Source: CAZEER01 sp964511215 (GTDB taxonomy: Bacteria; Fidelibacterota; Marinisomatia; Marinisomatales; UBA1611). From it: a DNA stretch of 21,395 nt. Location of the stretch: assembly GCA_964511215.1 (NCBI GenBank), contig CAZEER010000042.1:1-21395 (forward strand), written 5' to 3'. Each line of letters starts with the position of its first letter. The first letter of the stretch is position 1. Shown piece by piece: positions 1 to 8,990 of this stretch. The notes under the pieces are model-generated. The model saw only the letters and a list, made by a program, of their open reading frames with translations. It did no database searches and was not told the origin of the DNA. Made by a program: the position numbers and the translations under genes.

Positions 1-468
1 ATTGATTTTTTTGCAAATTGGGGAACACCTGTAAGAGCTGTCGCTGATGGAATAGTTATTCGATCGGACCATAATTTTAATGAAGTTCCAGCCGATTTTA
101 GGGAAAACATGTTAGACGTGAGTGCACAAGTTGGTCATACACCATCCGATATTTTTAATAGCATTTTACTTGGTAAAGCAGTATTTCTAGATCATGGATT
201 TGACTTGGTGCCTGGATTCAGAGCTATTACAATTTATGCACATTTGTCACATATTGACGCCCCAATAATACCGGGATATAAAATAAATGCAGGTGAGTTG
301 ATTGGTAAGTCTGGGAATACTGGTATGAGAGAGAGCACCTTAGGCTCCAAGGCAGGATCTCATCTCCATTGGGAGATGATTTTACATAAAGATCACCATG
401 AAATATATCTAGGTCGTAATATGCCAAATCCAGAATTATATAATATGCTTAATTCTATTTTTAATTAA
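1..468 (+). CDS. M23 family metallopeptidase, C-terminal part (5' end outside window)
   Basis: The reading frame is open from base 1, so the start lies upstream; the first Met in the window (base 109) is internal. The fragment has 155 residues and ends in TAA. It shows the LytM/M23 beta-sheet core: IDFFANWGTPVRAVADGIV, with Asp2 as the likely second zinc ligand, then YAHLSHI, then SHLHWEM (His codons at 361-363 and 367-369), the HxH motif that supplies a zinc ligand and the catalytic His. M23 enzymes are Zn endopeptidases that usually cut peptidoglycan cross-links in the periplasm. About 35 residues are inserted between the first strands and the YAHL strand. The first His ligand and any signal peptide lie outside the window. 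The family is clear; the exact substrate is not. The gene converges on the minus-strand operon and shares its terminator. Confidence 0.85.
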   Translation: MDFFANWGTPVRAVADGIVIRSDHNFNEVPADFRENMLDVSAQVGHTPSDIFNSILLGKAVFLDHGFDLVPGFRAITIYAHLSHIDAPIIPGYKINAGELIGKSGNTGMRESTLGSKAGSHLHWEMILHKDHHEIYLGRNMPNPELYNMLNSIFN

Positions 469-501
469 AAAAAAAGGGCAAGAATACCTGCCCTTTTTTT
501 T
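467..501. terminator. Bidirectional Rho-independent terminator
   Basis: A run of nine A (467-475) is followed by GGGCA (476-480), an 8-nt loop (481-488), TGCCC (489-493) and a run of eight T (494-501). Read on either strand this is a hairpin followed by a U-tract. It sits between the convergent M23 gene (ends 468) and the PorV-like gene (ends 515), so it can stop transcription from both sides. Confidence 0.85.
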
Positions 502-514
502 AAACAATCTTAAT

Positions 515-1573
515 CTAAAACCCTACTCGCATTGTTAAAACCTGATTGGTTCCAAAATCACCAGCAGGAAGCATCGCAAAATCAAGCACTAGATTCATCC
601 CTACAAATTGTGAGACGTTCAAGGACCCACCAAACGAAAGACCATCGAAAGGATTATTATACCATGCAGGATCAACGGCCGCTATTGCTTGAATGCCGTC
701 TCCTTGTTGGCTTTGTTCTTTAGCTTCAAAGGATTGTTGAAAACCAACACCAACAGATGCAAGATCGGCTACATCATAGGATGCGCGCAACTTGATTTCA
801 TCAGTTGCGTAGTAATTACTTGTGTAAGTAAATCCAAGATTAGCACCCATGATATTGTAACCTACGCCCATATCAAATGCGAATGGGAGATCAAAAGAAG
901 CGGCATCTACTTTATAATATTCTACAGGCCTGTCGCTACCCTGAGCCGTTGCAGAAATACCTAAACCTTCACCATCATATTTCACAGGTTGGCCAAAGTT
1001 CCGCAATACGAAACCCACATCCAGTCCTTCTACAGAAGCTAGGTCCTGGTACTGTACACCTAAGTCAAAGGCCATTCCACTAGCAGCAACTCGACCAAAG
1101 CTTTCTCTTATGTAATTAGCGTTTACACCAACACTTGTATTATCTGAAAGTTGTTTTGATGCAGTCGCACCCACAATTGAAAAATTGGGGGTATACACCT
1201 GCCCTGTACCATCCGGGGACCATACAGTGGTTTCATTGATATCTCCAATGTTGAAAGTACGAACAGTTGTTCCCATTTTCATACCGAGAAAATCAACAGA
1301 CACACCAAAATAATTATTTGAAATATCTGCGATATATTGCCTATTCGAAAAAATAGCATCTACACCATTTTCAGAAAGGGCCAACCCTGCAGGATTCCAA
1401 TAGACCGCATCCATACCAACTGCATTCGCCGCAGCTCCGCCACCAGATAAGTATCTAGATCCCTGAACTACTTGCAGCTGCGTAGAAGATGCAGTACCCA
1501 TCCTTGATCCTTGCCCCAAAACGATTGAGCTTAAGACCAAAGCTGGAATAATCGTTAAAATAATCTTTTTCAT
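515..1573 (-). CDS. PorV/PorQ-family outer-membrane protein
   Basis: The product is 352 aa. It starts with a signal peptide (MKKIILTIIPALVLSSIVLG, then QGSR). Next comes the family's N-terminal signature, SGGGAAANAVGMDAVYWNPA followed by GLA, and then a series of amphipathic beta-strands ending in a C-terminal Phe (MRVGF), as expected for an outer-membrane barrel. PorV and PorQ belong to the type IX secretion attachment complex: PorV receives cargo from the translocon and shuttles it, while PorQ works with PorZ. I cannot tell which of the two this copy resembles functionally; it could also be one of the FadL-like paralogues common in FCB genomes. I place the start at the ATG at 1573 because GGAG at 1585-1582 lies 8 nt upstream; the GTG at 1582 overlaps that GGAG. 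It is the last gene of a three-gene operon, 26 nt after the sorting-domain protein it may serve. Confidence 0.85.
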   Translation of the reverse strand: MKKIILTIIPALVLSSIVLGQGSRMGTASSTQLQVVQGSRYLSGGGAAANAVGMDAVYWNPAGLALSENGVDAIFSNRQYIADISNNYFGVSVDFLGMKMGTTVRTFNIGDINETTVWSPDGTGQVYTPNFSIVGATASKQLSDNTSVGVNANYIRESFGRVAASGMAFDLGVQYQDLASVEGLDVGFVLRNFGQPVKYDGEGLGISATAQGSDRPVEYYKVDAASFDLPFAFDMGVGYNIMGANLGFTYTSNYYATDEIKLRASYDVADLASVGVGFQQSFEAKEQSQQGDGIQAIAAVDPAWYNNPFDGLSFGGSLNVSQFVGMNLVLDFAMLPAGDFGTNQVLTMRVGF

Positions 1574-1581
1574 TTTTATCA

Positions 1582-1585
1582 CTCC
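1582..1585 (-). promoter_or_regulatory. Ribosome binding site that fixes the PorV-like start
   Basis: On the minus strand GGAG (1585-1582) precedes ATG at 1573 by 8 nt. The alternative GTG at 1582 would sit inside this GGAG, so it cannot be the start served by it. Confidence 0.65.
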
Positions 1586-1599
1586 AATTATTTAATTGA

Positions 1600-4500
1600 T
1601 TAATAGTACTTAAGAACTTGAGTTTCTTGAACAAGAGAAAGCTTTAGAATCTTTTCTTCTGATCCAGACTCAATTCGTACAATATAAAGTCCACTAGCCA
1701 CAGGATAACCATATTGGTTTTTCAAATCCCATTCTGCAAACTGCGTCTCATCACTTTTGACAATCTCACGAACAAAGGTACCACCTAATGAATAGACCCT
1801 AATTGTCGCATCTGCAGGAAGATTATTGAATGATACATATTTATCATTTCTGGCCTGCTCTAACTCATGAAATCCATAGTAAGGGTTTGGATAAACACTT
1901 ACAGCAGAAAGATCATTCGAAGATGAAACTGTATTTGCAGTGGTTGAAAATGAAAACTCATCTATACCAGCTTGAATTGGGTTTGCATAGTTAAATGTTA
2001 GTGTATCACCCTGATTAAACTGGGCAGACCACCAAACCGCATTCCAAGTTAAATTATTTTCAATTGTAGAAAAACCATTACCTGCGTCTTCCCACACAGT
2101 TCCATACTGCCCATCTTCCTGATAAGCTAGATGAATAAAATGTGTATACATACGATCATATGGATTGAAAGCATAGACTGTATCACCTTCATTATAACTT
2201 TGTTTTCTATCATAAATAGCTATGTCAATCTGCTCAGGTCCACCTTCGGCCTCCATGTCCCAAACTTCAAAAGGAACCCGGATCCTGAATGGAGCACCAT
2301 CGCCAAGGTTATTTGCATCTGGATGTAAAGCTAATTCACTAAGTCTGGCTCCATGAATCCAAGCGTCCGAACCTCCTTCAGCTTTTGCTGCATAATAAAC
2401 AACTCCACCAGAAGTTGTAGTGGGTTCTTCCTCAAACTCTCCAGTAAATCTAACTTGAATGTCTCTCTGAAGATAGTCAACAGAAGTGATCCCAGCTCCC
2501 CAAGTATCAACCGCTCTCGCAGTCAATGCCCAACCATTTTGGGCATAAGAATCAACATCAAAATCAGAGGCACCAACAACACTAATATCCGCTGGGCCAG
2601 CACCAACTGTATGGTCAAAGGCATCGTTAGGAGCATCATAGCCACCATTTACGTTAACCTGAAAACCATTAATTGTAACAGCCGCAGAAGAATTATAGTG
2701 CAAACTTGACATATTATCAACGCTCATTCCACCATATAGATCAGCACCATTTACAAATGTCTGATCTTCTAATAACATTGTTCCGCCACCGGTAGCCATA
2801 TTCCAGTGATATTCTGTCTTGTATTCAAAACCAAGCTCAGAAGCAGTAGAGGTACCCTCTCCATCAACAACTGTTCCATCATATCCATCATCCCAAATAA
2901 CATATGAGACTGCCACCGGAGTAAAATCACCTTCTGGCGTATAATTTACAGTAAACTCATTACTCGACTCGAAAGCACCAAAACCTGTGCGCAGGGCATT
3001 ACCATAGGTAAGGGTGTCTCCGGACCATGTCCCGTCGAGGTTATCACAGTTCTGGCCTGAGTCTGTACCATAGGAACAAACATTTCCGCCTCCTGTAATT
3101 GCGTAACTATTAACAGTTGCAGCAAATCCTTCAGGGAAAACCATTTGCATACCATCTATCCAAGCACCACCTGGACACACAAGATCGAAAGCTAGTTTTA
3201 AATCAATCGTACCAACATCAGCAGATGCTATCGCAGTTGCGGTAATAGTAGAACCAGAACAATCTGTTACTTTTCCAACAGTTCTACCAGGAGTGTCAGC
3301 CTTTTGCCAGACACCATTCATATCGCGATAGTATTGTTGTGTATCAAAAAATACTCTGTAGGATTCATCTATTAAATTATTTGAATTCAATATATTAACA
3401 TCAACAGAAGCATTTGCAGTACCATCATGTGNNNNNNNNNNNNNNNNNNNNNNNNNNNNNNNNNNNNNNNNNNNNNNNNNNNNNNNNNNNNNNNNNNNNN
3501 NNNNNNNNNNNNNNNNNNNNNNNNNNNNNNNGCAAGCTTCACGCCTTCAGTCAATGGAGCTCCAGCAGCAGGAAGCTGATAGACATTATATCCTTCAAAC
3601 TCAAAACCTGCGCTAACTGTTGACTCTGTTGTTGAAACAGCATTGGCATCAAAACCCCAGTCTAATGATATCCTTCCATCCATCTCGATAGCAGTTAGAG
3701 AAGGTGTCGTTGGGGCATTAGGCAATGAAAAATCTTGGTCATAGGCATACTGTGCATATGTATCATAATATTTTGCTACAGACACCGAAGAAACAGCATC
3801 CAAACCTGTACCTGCGACTAAGGCAAGTACAACAGTAGCTGTTTCACCTTTTGTCATTGTAAAAGGCCCACTTGCCATTACAAGTCTCCTGTCTCCAGGG
3901 GGTAGCTGCACACCGTCAATCCAACCTGAGCCCGTAACAGGGTCACCCGAAAGAGCAAATTTGGTCGACTCTCCGGTTGATAGATCAGTCCAAGGAATCT
4001 GTTCAGGATACTCTGGACGTGGAAGAAAGCCTTCCATCAAATTATAAAATTGTAAGGTTCCATTATAGCTCGAGAGATCTGGGTCACTAATCGAAGATCC
4101 TGCACCAAAGTAGGTGAAAGATGTCATAGGCAGATATTCAGTAAAATCTCCGTCACCATCGATATCTTGATTATCTGCAGGACCCTGTAAGAAATCATAA
4201 CCCCCAGCAGGACATGGAAGGTTGTATATACCATTAAAAACACCATCTAACCTGTTACCATTGTAAACATACCCAAAAGAAAGATCAACGTCTGTCCCAA
4301 CATAATCATCGGTATAGGTGCCCAAGTCAGGGTCAGACCACTGAGTGAAATATACATCATCTAGCGTGTCGGGGTTAATAGTTTCAGAACTAGACTCTAA
4401 CCCTGTATATGTGAGCTCTGCTTTTTTGAACACCACATTTCCGAGTGGGTCACTTGCACCATAAGCATACCCCCACATTGTAACGCGCAATTCAACACCC

Positions 4501-5249
4501 ACGGCACTTGCACCATAGAGCGATGGTGCGGTTTCTTGCACTACACCGGTCGGTGTGCCGTTAGCATCAACAATAGTAGGAACATCGTTCCCAATGGTCC
4601 AGACAGTTTGGTGAGCACCGGGATACCCAGGAATATCTACAGTTGGGTCGTAAGAACCATTTCCATCTGTATCTTCATAAGGAGCGCCCCATGCCGCAGG
4701 CCAGTTCATCCAATCAGATTCATACTGATCTTTAACATTCTGAATCTGCTCATCGCTCACATCACTGGTAGAAACAGCATAAAAGTTAGCCGCATCCTTG
4801 GTTAGATCAGCAGTGTTCCAATCAGTTCTAACTCGCCAGGCGTGGTGGTTTGCCGGATCATCAGCGCCAACAACCTCACCAGCGTCATTGTGGACAACAT
4901 ATCCGGCTTTTAATCCTTTGTAGTAGGTTGAACCCCCTACACGAACCGGCTCTGAGCTTGGATACTCGCTAGCTTTAACACCCCAAAGCATACCATCTTC
5001 ATAGATTAGACCTCCCGTAAAGATAGGATAATCAGCCTGCTGCCCGTTTGGACTTCCGGCCGTAGTACCACTACCATCTTTATAGATCCAGTAGGCATGA
5101 TTATTAATATTCACAACAGAAAGAGCCGGATTAGACACCGCATCAATCTCAGTTGATTTAAACACTGGCTCTACCTCTCCTATTGACTTAGCAAGAAGAG
5201 GCGCTGTAACACACAGTGCTAATATTGTTAAATACAATTGTTTTTTCAT
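1600..5249 (-). CDS. Large secreted protein with type IX (type A) C-terminal sorting domain; interrupted by an assembly gap
   Basis: The gene starts at ATG 5249 (MKKQLYLTILALCVTAPLLA signal peptide) and reads 572 codons to the N block at 3532. Beyond the gap the frame beginning HDGTANASVDVNILNS at 3429 is open for 609 residues to the stop at 1600, so this is one gene of at least 1181 aa. The N-terminal half has calcium-binding-type loops (DTDGNGSYDP, about 193-202; DIDGDGDFTEY, about 362-372) and a WSDPDLG motif. An Fn3-like strand (FEGYNVYQLP) enters the gap. The C-terminal ~95 residues (about 1603-1890) carry VYPNPYYGF, NLPADATIRVYSLGG and GYPVASGLYIVRI, a T9SS type A sorting domain, which predicts export across the outer membrane and surface attachment or release. 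Catalytic function is not recognisable. It lies 32 nt after the TonB receptor gene and 26 nt before the PorV-like gene. Confidence 0.82.
3432..3531. other. Assembly gap (100 N)
   Basis: Exactly 100 N interrupt the sorting-domain protein gene. The coding frame before and after the gap agrees only if the true gap length is 2 modulo 3, so 100 is a placeholder value. Confidence 0.98.
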
Positions 5250-5281
5250 GTTTCTAACTACCTTTTTTAATTTTTAATTAA

Positions 5282-8251
5282 TTAGAAATTGACACTTGCG
5301 CCAAACTTTACGATTCTTGGAGAAGAGAATAAATCTCTACCAAAATCCCATTGGTAATGCTGGCGGTTATCTAAGTTTACATTTTCATAAAGCGTGGAAT
5401 ACAATTCTCCTTGAGCAGCAACAATTTCACTACTTAGAGCTGGGTCAGTTAAGAAACCATCGTCATATGCATTCCCTGAACGCGAGTAAACGTTCACAAC
5501 GTTTTTCGTGTCCATTAAATTTTCCACATAAGCAAACAATTGAATGCTATTTCCACCTAGCTTGAGACTGTAGTCAACCTTAAGATTGACAAAAGACTGC
5601 CACGGGGTAGTAGACTGTCCAACAGGTTCCTGAGGCTCTCTAGATCTGGCGTCCTCCAACAATGCCCCTGCGTATGCAGCGCGCTGCCCCATGCCACCAT
5701 CGCTAAGAGTAAACGGATGTCCGCTATTAAATTTGTATTGAACATTCACACCCAGTCCGGACAAAACTCCATCATCATCACCAAATCGGTAATCCATTGA
5801 AAGAGCACCACGATGCTTATTATTATAATAGAGTGGATTAATCATCATTGGAGGAGGCGAGAGCATACTCTGGCTCAAGTTTCCTGCGTTAGAATTCGGA
5901 TCTGAGTTTACACCCCTAGCATCTGCGTAAGTGTAAGACACGTAGGTCTGCAAACGGTTAATACGTCTAGTCCTAAGAGTAAACTCTACACCATTAACTG
6001 TAGTAAAATCACCATTTGTATAATATTTAGAGCTTGGCTCTACACCATTTGTATTATCAATCTCTACTTCTGGATAAATATTTAAAACTACCTGCCCTGT
6101 GGTGTTTTTCGCATACGCGGTTACATCAATAGCCGCATCAGGGAGGAATTGGTAGCTCATACCAACCTCATACTGTGTAGTCAACACCGGGTCAAGGTCA
6201 AATCCCATTGGATCAGGGGTATAGTTTTGACCACCCCAAACCAGATGCATATAACGCGATGACGCATATGGAAGGTCTAGCTCAGGCATCTGAGCAAACT
6301 TACCATACTGCAAGTGGAACACCACCTCATCAGACACAGGAAACGCAAGGCCAAGCCTTGGTTGCATCGCAGTTTTATTTTCAGATTTCTCTATACCATC
6401 TTCTTTCACACCCTGGTTTGTTTCATCCCATGGTGGATTGGCAGTATCCTTTAACCTATAATCATCCATGTTAAAATTATCAACTCTCAACCCAGCACTT
6501 AGAACCACGTCACCCGCCTCATATTTATCATTAACATAGAAAGAAGACGTCTTAGGCTTTCTAGGACCATCAAGTCCATCACTATCTACCTCAACTCCAT
6601 AGTCGTCATACCCTATTTGACCACTCCTGTTGAATAGACTTAAAGCCGCTGTAACATCAGCATTACTACCGCTGGTCGCATCATCCCAATCTAGTGAGTC
6701 CTGGGCAATCATACGATTTAGATCATACATAGCGGAGGTGCTAAAACCATATTTCCTGTAGGTGTAGTTTTTCATATCAAAACCTGCACGAATCTCATGG
6801 TCGCCCATCTGCCAAGTCAGACCAGCATCAAACCCTGTACTAGATCTCTCATTCTTATACCAGCCTGTTGTAACATCACCGGGTCTCTGAAATGGGAACT
6901 GACCTACGTAGTAGAGATCAGGAGATGTGTAAGAATTTTTCCAATATGACGCATCTCCACCAGCAGCGGCAACAGAGGCTGAATCATGCCATGAAAGTGC
7001 ATCGCCAAAATCACCGGGCTTACCAAAAAGCTCATCATAGCTTTCATACTTCCTGCTCAAATTGCTAACCCCAACAGAGATCAACATATCTGAATTAATA
7101 AAATAATTTCCACGGATTGAGTTCATGTTCAATGCTCTTTCGCTTTTAGAAAGTCGATCCGTATTAAACATCCGGTAAATTGGGAGGCTGTTGCTCTGCG
7201 CATCCCTATTATCAACAACGGTTGAAAGACGAAGATTAAGAGGACCTAGGTCTGTGGTAACAGTACCATTAAACTGGGTGTTATTTTCCGCTCTGTGTGG
7301 AACCGCTTTCCCGTTATCAGTGTTAAAATCAACAACCAACTTATCACCGTCTGGCGTTACACCTGACACATAACTGTCTAATGAATCAGCAACTCCATCG
7401 CCATCTAAGTCGATCATGAAGTCTTCGTAGTATGTTGGGTTCCAATCATCAACATGTGACTGACGTATAGCGGCAAAAAACTTGATAGGACCAGCAGGGC
7501 CACCTAATGTTGCTGTGTAATCTGAATAACCATAGTCTCCAGTCTCAAAACGGACATTCCCGCCAAATTCATTGCCCCCTGTTCGCATTGTCTGCCTCAC
7601 AACACCAGAATTAGCGCCACCTATATGGGCACCATAGCCACCAGCTTCAACAGTTATTTCAGCAAGTGCCTCAGGGATAGCTGAGACGTCTCTTCCTGTA
7701 TTTATAACATCTGTTATCTGGGCACCATCAAGAGTATAGGCGACTTCTTCCGCGCGACTACCTCTAATATGGAGGTTGCCGTTTGTTATTGTGACACCGG
7801 CCTGCATATCAAGCATACCCTCTACGCTCCTAGATGCTGCATTCTGAATTTCATCAGCTCCTACACTTCTGACTGAGTTTGTCGCACTAAACTCAACGAG
7901 CCTTCTTTCTCCAATTATCGTTACAGCCTCACCCGCCACAGCAGATGTTTCCAGTGAAAAATCTTGAGGCGTTGTTAGATTTGTTTTGACATCAATATTT
8001 GAAGTTGTGGTGTTTTTATATCCAATATAAGATGCAGTCATAGAGTATTTACCCGCTGGTACATTTAGGATGGTATAGCCACCCTCTGCATCTGTTGCGG
8101 CACCCATAGATGTCCCATCAACCTGCACGTTTGCGCCGGCAAGCCCAGAGCCATCGGCCGCTGTAACTACCCCACTAATTTTCCCTTCAGTCTGCCCATA
8201 AACCTGAGCAAAAAGGAAAATGCTTAATGTTATTTTTACTAACGATTTCAT
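5282..8251 (-). CDS. TonB-dependent outer-membrane receptor with N-terminal carboxypeptidase-regulatory-like domain
   Basis: The product is 989 aa. Residues 1-19 are a signal peptide, with cleavage likely just before Gln20. Residues 22-101 form a carboxypeptidase-regulatory-like beta-sandwich (GKISGVVTAADGSGLAGANV, then YTILNVPAGKYSMTASYIGY). A possible TonB box is EAVTIIGER (108-116). The plug follows with LHIRGSRAEEVAYTLDGAQI (160-179). The rest is a 22-strand-type barrel ending in Phe (FGASVNF). A DLDGDGVADSL loop at about 281-291 resembles a calcium-binding turn. Such receptors import bound ligands through the outer membrane using TonB-ExbBD energy; the ligand cannot be told from sequence. 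No SusD-like partner is present, so this is not a standard SusC/SusD pair. It is the first gene of the operon and is preceded by a strong GGAGGT. The start at 8251 is well supported. Confidence 0.9.
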   Translation of the reverse strand: MKSLVKITLSIFLFAQVYGQTEGKISGVVTAADGSGLAGANVQVDGTSMGAATDAEGGYTILNVPAGKYSMTASYIGYKNTTTSNIDVKTNLTTPQDFSLETSAVAGEAVTIIGERRLVEFSATNSVRSVGADEIQNAASRSVEGMLDMQAGVTITNGNLHIRGSRAEEVAYTLDGAQITDVINTGRDVSAIPEALAEITVEAGGYGAHIGGANSGVVRQTMRTGGNEFGGNVRFETGDYGYSDYTATLGGPAGPIKFFAAIRQSHVDDWNPTYYEDFMIDLDGDGVADSLDSYVSGVTPDGDKLVVDFNTDNGKAVPHRAENNTQFNGTVTTDLGPLNLRLSTVVDNRDAQSNSLPIYRMFNTDRLSKSERALNMNSIRGNYFINSDMLISVGVSNLSRKYESYDELFGKPGDFGDALSWHDSASVAAAGGDASYWKNSYTSPDLYYVGQFPFQRPGDVTTGWYKNERSSTGFDAGLTWQMGDHEIRAGFDMKNYTYRKYGFSTSAMYDLNRMIAQDSLDWDDATSGSNADVTAALSLFNRSGQIGYDDYGVEVDSDGLDGPRKPKTSSFYVNDKYEAGDVVLSAGLRVDNFNMDDYRLKDTANPPWDETNQGVKEDGIEKSENKTAMQPRLGLAFPVSDEVVFHLQYGKFAQMPELDLPYASSRYMHLVWGGQNYTPDPMGFDLDPVLTTQYEVGMSYQFLPDAAIDVTAYAKNTTGQVVLNIYPEVEIDNTNGVEPSSKYYTNGDFTTVNGVEFTLRTRRINRLQTYVSYTYADARGVNSDPNSNAGNLSQSMLSPPPMMINPLYYNNKHRGALSMDYRFGDDDGVLSGLGVNVQYKFNSGHPFTLSDGGMGQRAAYAGALLEDARSREPQEPVGQSTTPWQSFVNLKVDYSLKLGGNSIQLFAYVENLMDTKNVVNVYSRSGNAYDDGFLTDPALSSEIVAAQGELYSTLYENVNLDNRQHYQWDFGRDLFSSPRIVKFGASVNF

Positions 8252-8256
8252 TTTCT

Positions 8257-8262
8257 ACCTCC
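8257..8262 (-). promoter_or_regulatory. Strong ribosome binding site of the TonB receptor gene
   Basis: GGAGGT (8262-8257 on the minus strand) lies 5 nt before ATG 8251. It is the best Shine-Dalgarno match in the window, in contrast to most purine genes here, which lack one. This suggests high expression of the receptor operon. Confidence 0.7.
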
Positions 8263-8494
8263 GAATTAAAAATAGAATTCAGTTAAAAAGCCTTTTATAG
8301 GTGTGCTTAATTACACCATTAATTAATGAAATATTATTTTTGTTTTATACTATCCCAAGACTTACGCATGCCCCCTGTTAATAAAGGACTCCAGAGAAGC
8401 ACTCAGGTTAAAAAAGGGTAATAAACCCCCTACCAATCCATAAATCCAATAGGAAACTAAGTTATCATTCAGTTTTTGTCAAGTTTTAAAAATT
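8263..8494 (-). other. Leader/intergenic region upstream of the TonB receptor operon
   Basis: There is no gene in this stretch. Reading on the minus strand it holds a TTGACA hexamer (8482-8477) without a convincing -10 box (TAGTTT after 17 nt). Next comes a weak terminator-like hairpin with a U6 tract (8430-8410), then TATAAA (8349-8344), then a short dyad GGTGT-N8-ACACC (8317-8300). A promoter is expected because the operon begins here, but I cannot choose between the candidates. I see no match to a riboswitch I know; in particular there is no B12 box. Confidence 0.4.
8410..8430 (-). terminator. Weak terminator or attenuator downstream of the asparaginase-like gene
   Basis: On the minus strand the RNA would read GGGGGU, a UUAUU loop, ACCC, then six U. 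The stem has four Watson-Crick pairs plus possible G-U pairs, so it is weak. It lies 65 nt after the stop of the asparaginase-like gene and about 160 nt before the receptor gene. It could end the upstream transcript or act as an attenuator in a receptor leader that starts at TTGACA 8482. Confidence 0.3.
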
Positions 8495-8983
8495 CTACTC
8501 TTTTTCTTCAAAGATTCCCGACTTTTTATTTTTAAAAACTCTTTCCCAATGAAAATAGCAACCATTCATTGCAATATATACACCGCAGGGTAAAACTTGC
8601 GCAAAAGCCAATGCCCCACTGATATTAAACAAACCATCACTACTACCAAACCTATAGGGTATCATTGCACCTGTGAGAACAATTGTCTTGTCTAAACTTG
8701 CTTCTGCTAATACCCTTGCGGTCTCGGTCATTGTATCGGTGCCATGGGTAATAACTATCTGTCGCTCATTTACATCCAAACAGTTTTTAAGGATCAACTT
8801 TCGTCCTGCGTCAGTCATATCCAAACTATCTATAAGCATTATCTGCCTGACTTTCACATCAAGTCTGGAGCGACCCAGTCTTAGGATTTCTTTGATATGT
8901 GTATCTTTAAAATATAGTTTTCCATTAATCTCATCATAATCTTTATCAAATGTTCCGCCGGTCACTAATATTCTTACTGGCAT
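8495..8983 (-). CDS. Stand-alone asparaginase N-terminal-domain protein
   Basis: The product is 162 aa, about half of a normal L-asparaginase (roughly 330 aa). It keeps the two active-site segments of the N-terminal domain: VTGGTFDK (Thr11 in the position of the catalytic Thr) and VITHGTDTMTETA (Thr82, Asp83), with DSLDMTD between them and Lys99 just before VLTGAM. The C-terminal asparaginase domain is absent: the frame stops cleanly after EEKE and no domain remnant follows. Full asparaginases hydrolyse Asn to Asp and ammonia, and their active sites need residues from a neighbouring subunit, so the activity of this short form is uncertain. I chose ATG 8983 because the longer frame starts at a TTG inside the preceding gene. 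The gene begins 7 nt after the nitroreductase stop, so the two are probably co-transcribed. Confidence 0.8.
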   Translation of the reverse strand: MPVRILVTGGTFDKDYDEINGKLYFKDTHIKEILRLGRSRLDVKVRQIMLIDSLDMTDAGRKLILKNCLDVNERQIVITHGTDTMTETARVLAEASLDKTIVLTGAMIPYRFGSSDGLFNISGALAFAQVLPCGVYIAMNGCYFHWERVFKNKKSGIFEEKE

Positions 8984-8990
8984 AATATTA

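Noticed and set aside
2353..2709. 118-codon plus-strand open frame inside the sorting-domain protein gene
   Set aside because: Its translation is low-complexity and Ser/Asn/Arg-rich, with no family features, and it lies fully opposite a well-supported gene.
3387..3390. Separate gene beginning at 3390
   Set aside because: The codon is an internal TTG in a frame that is open back to the N block, so it is the continuation of the same gene.
5282..8251. Calling the receptor SusC with the next gene as SusD
   Set aside because: The next protein has no lipoprotein signal or SusD-type helical repeats and ends in a type IX sorting domain.
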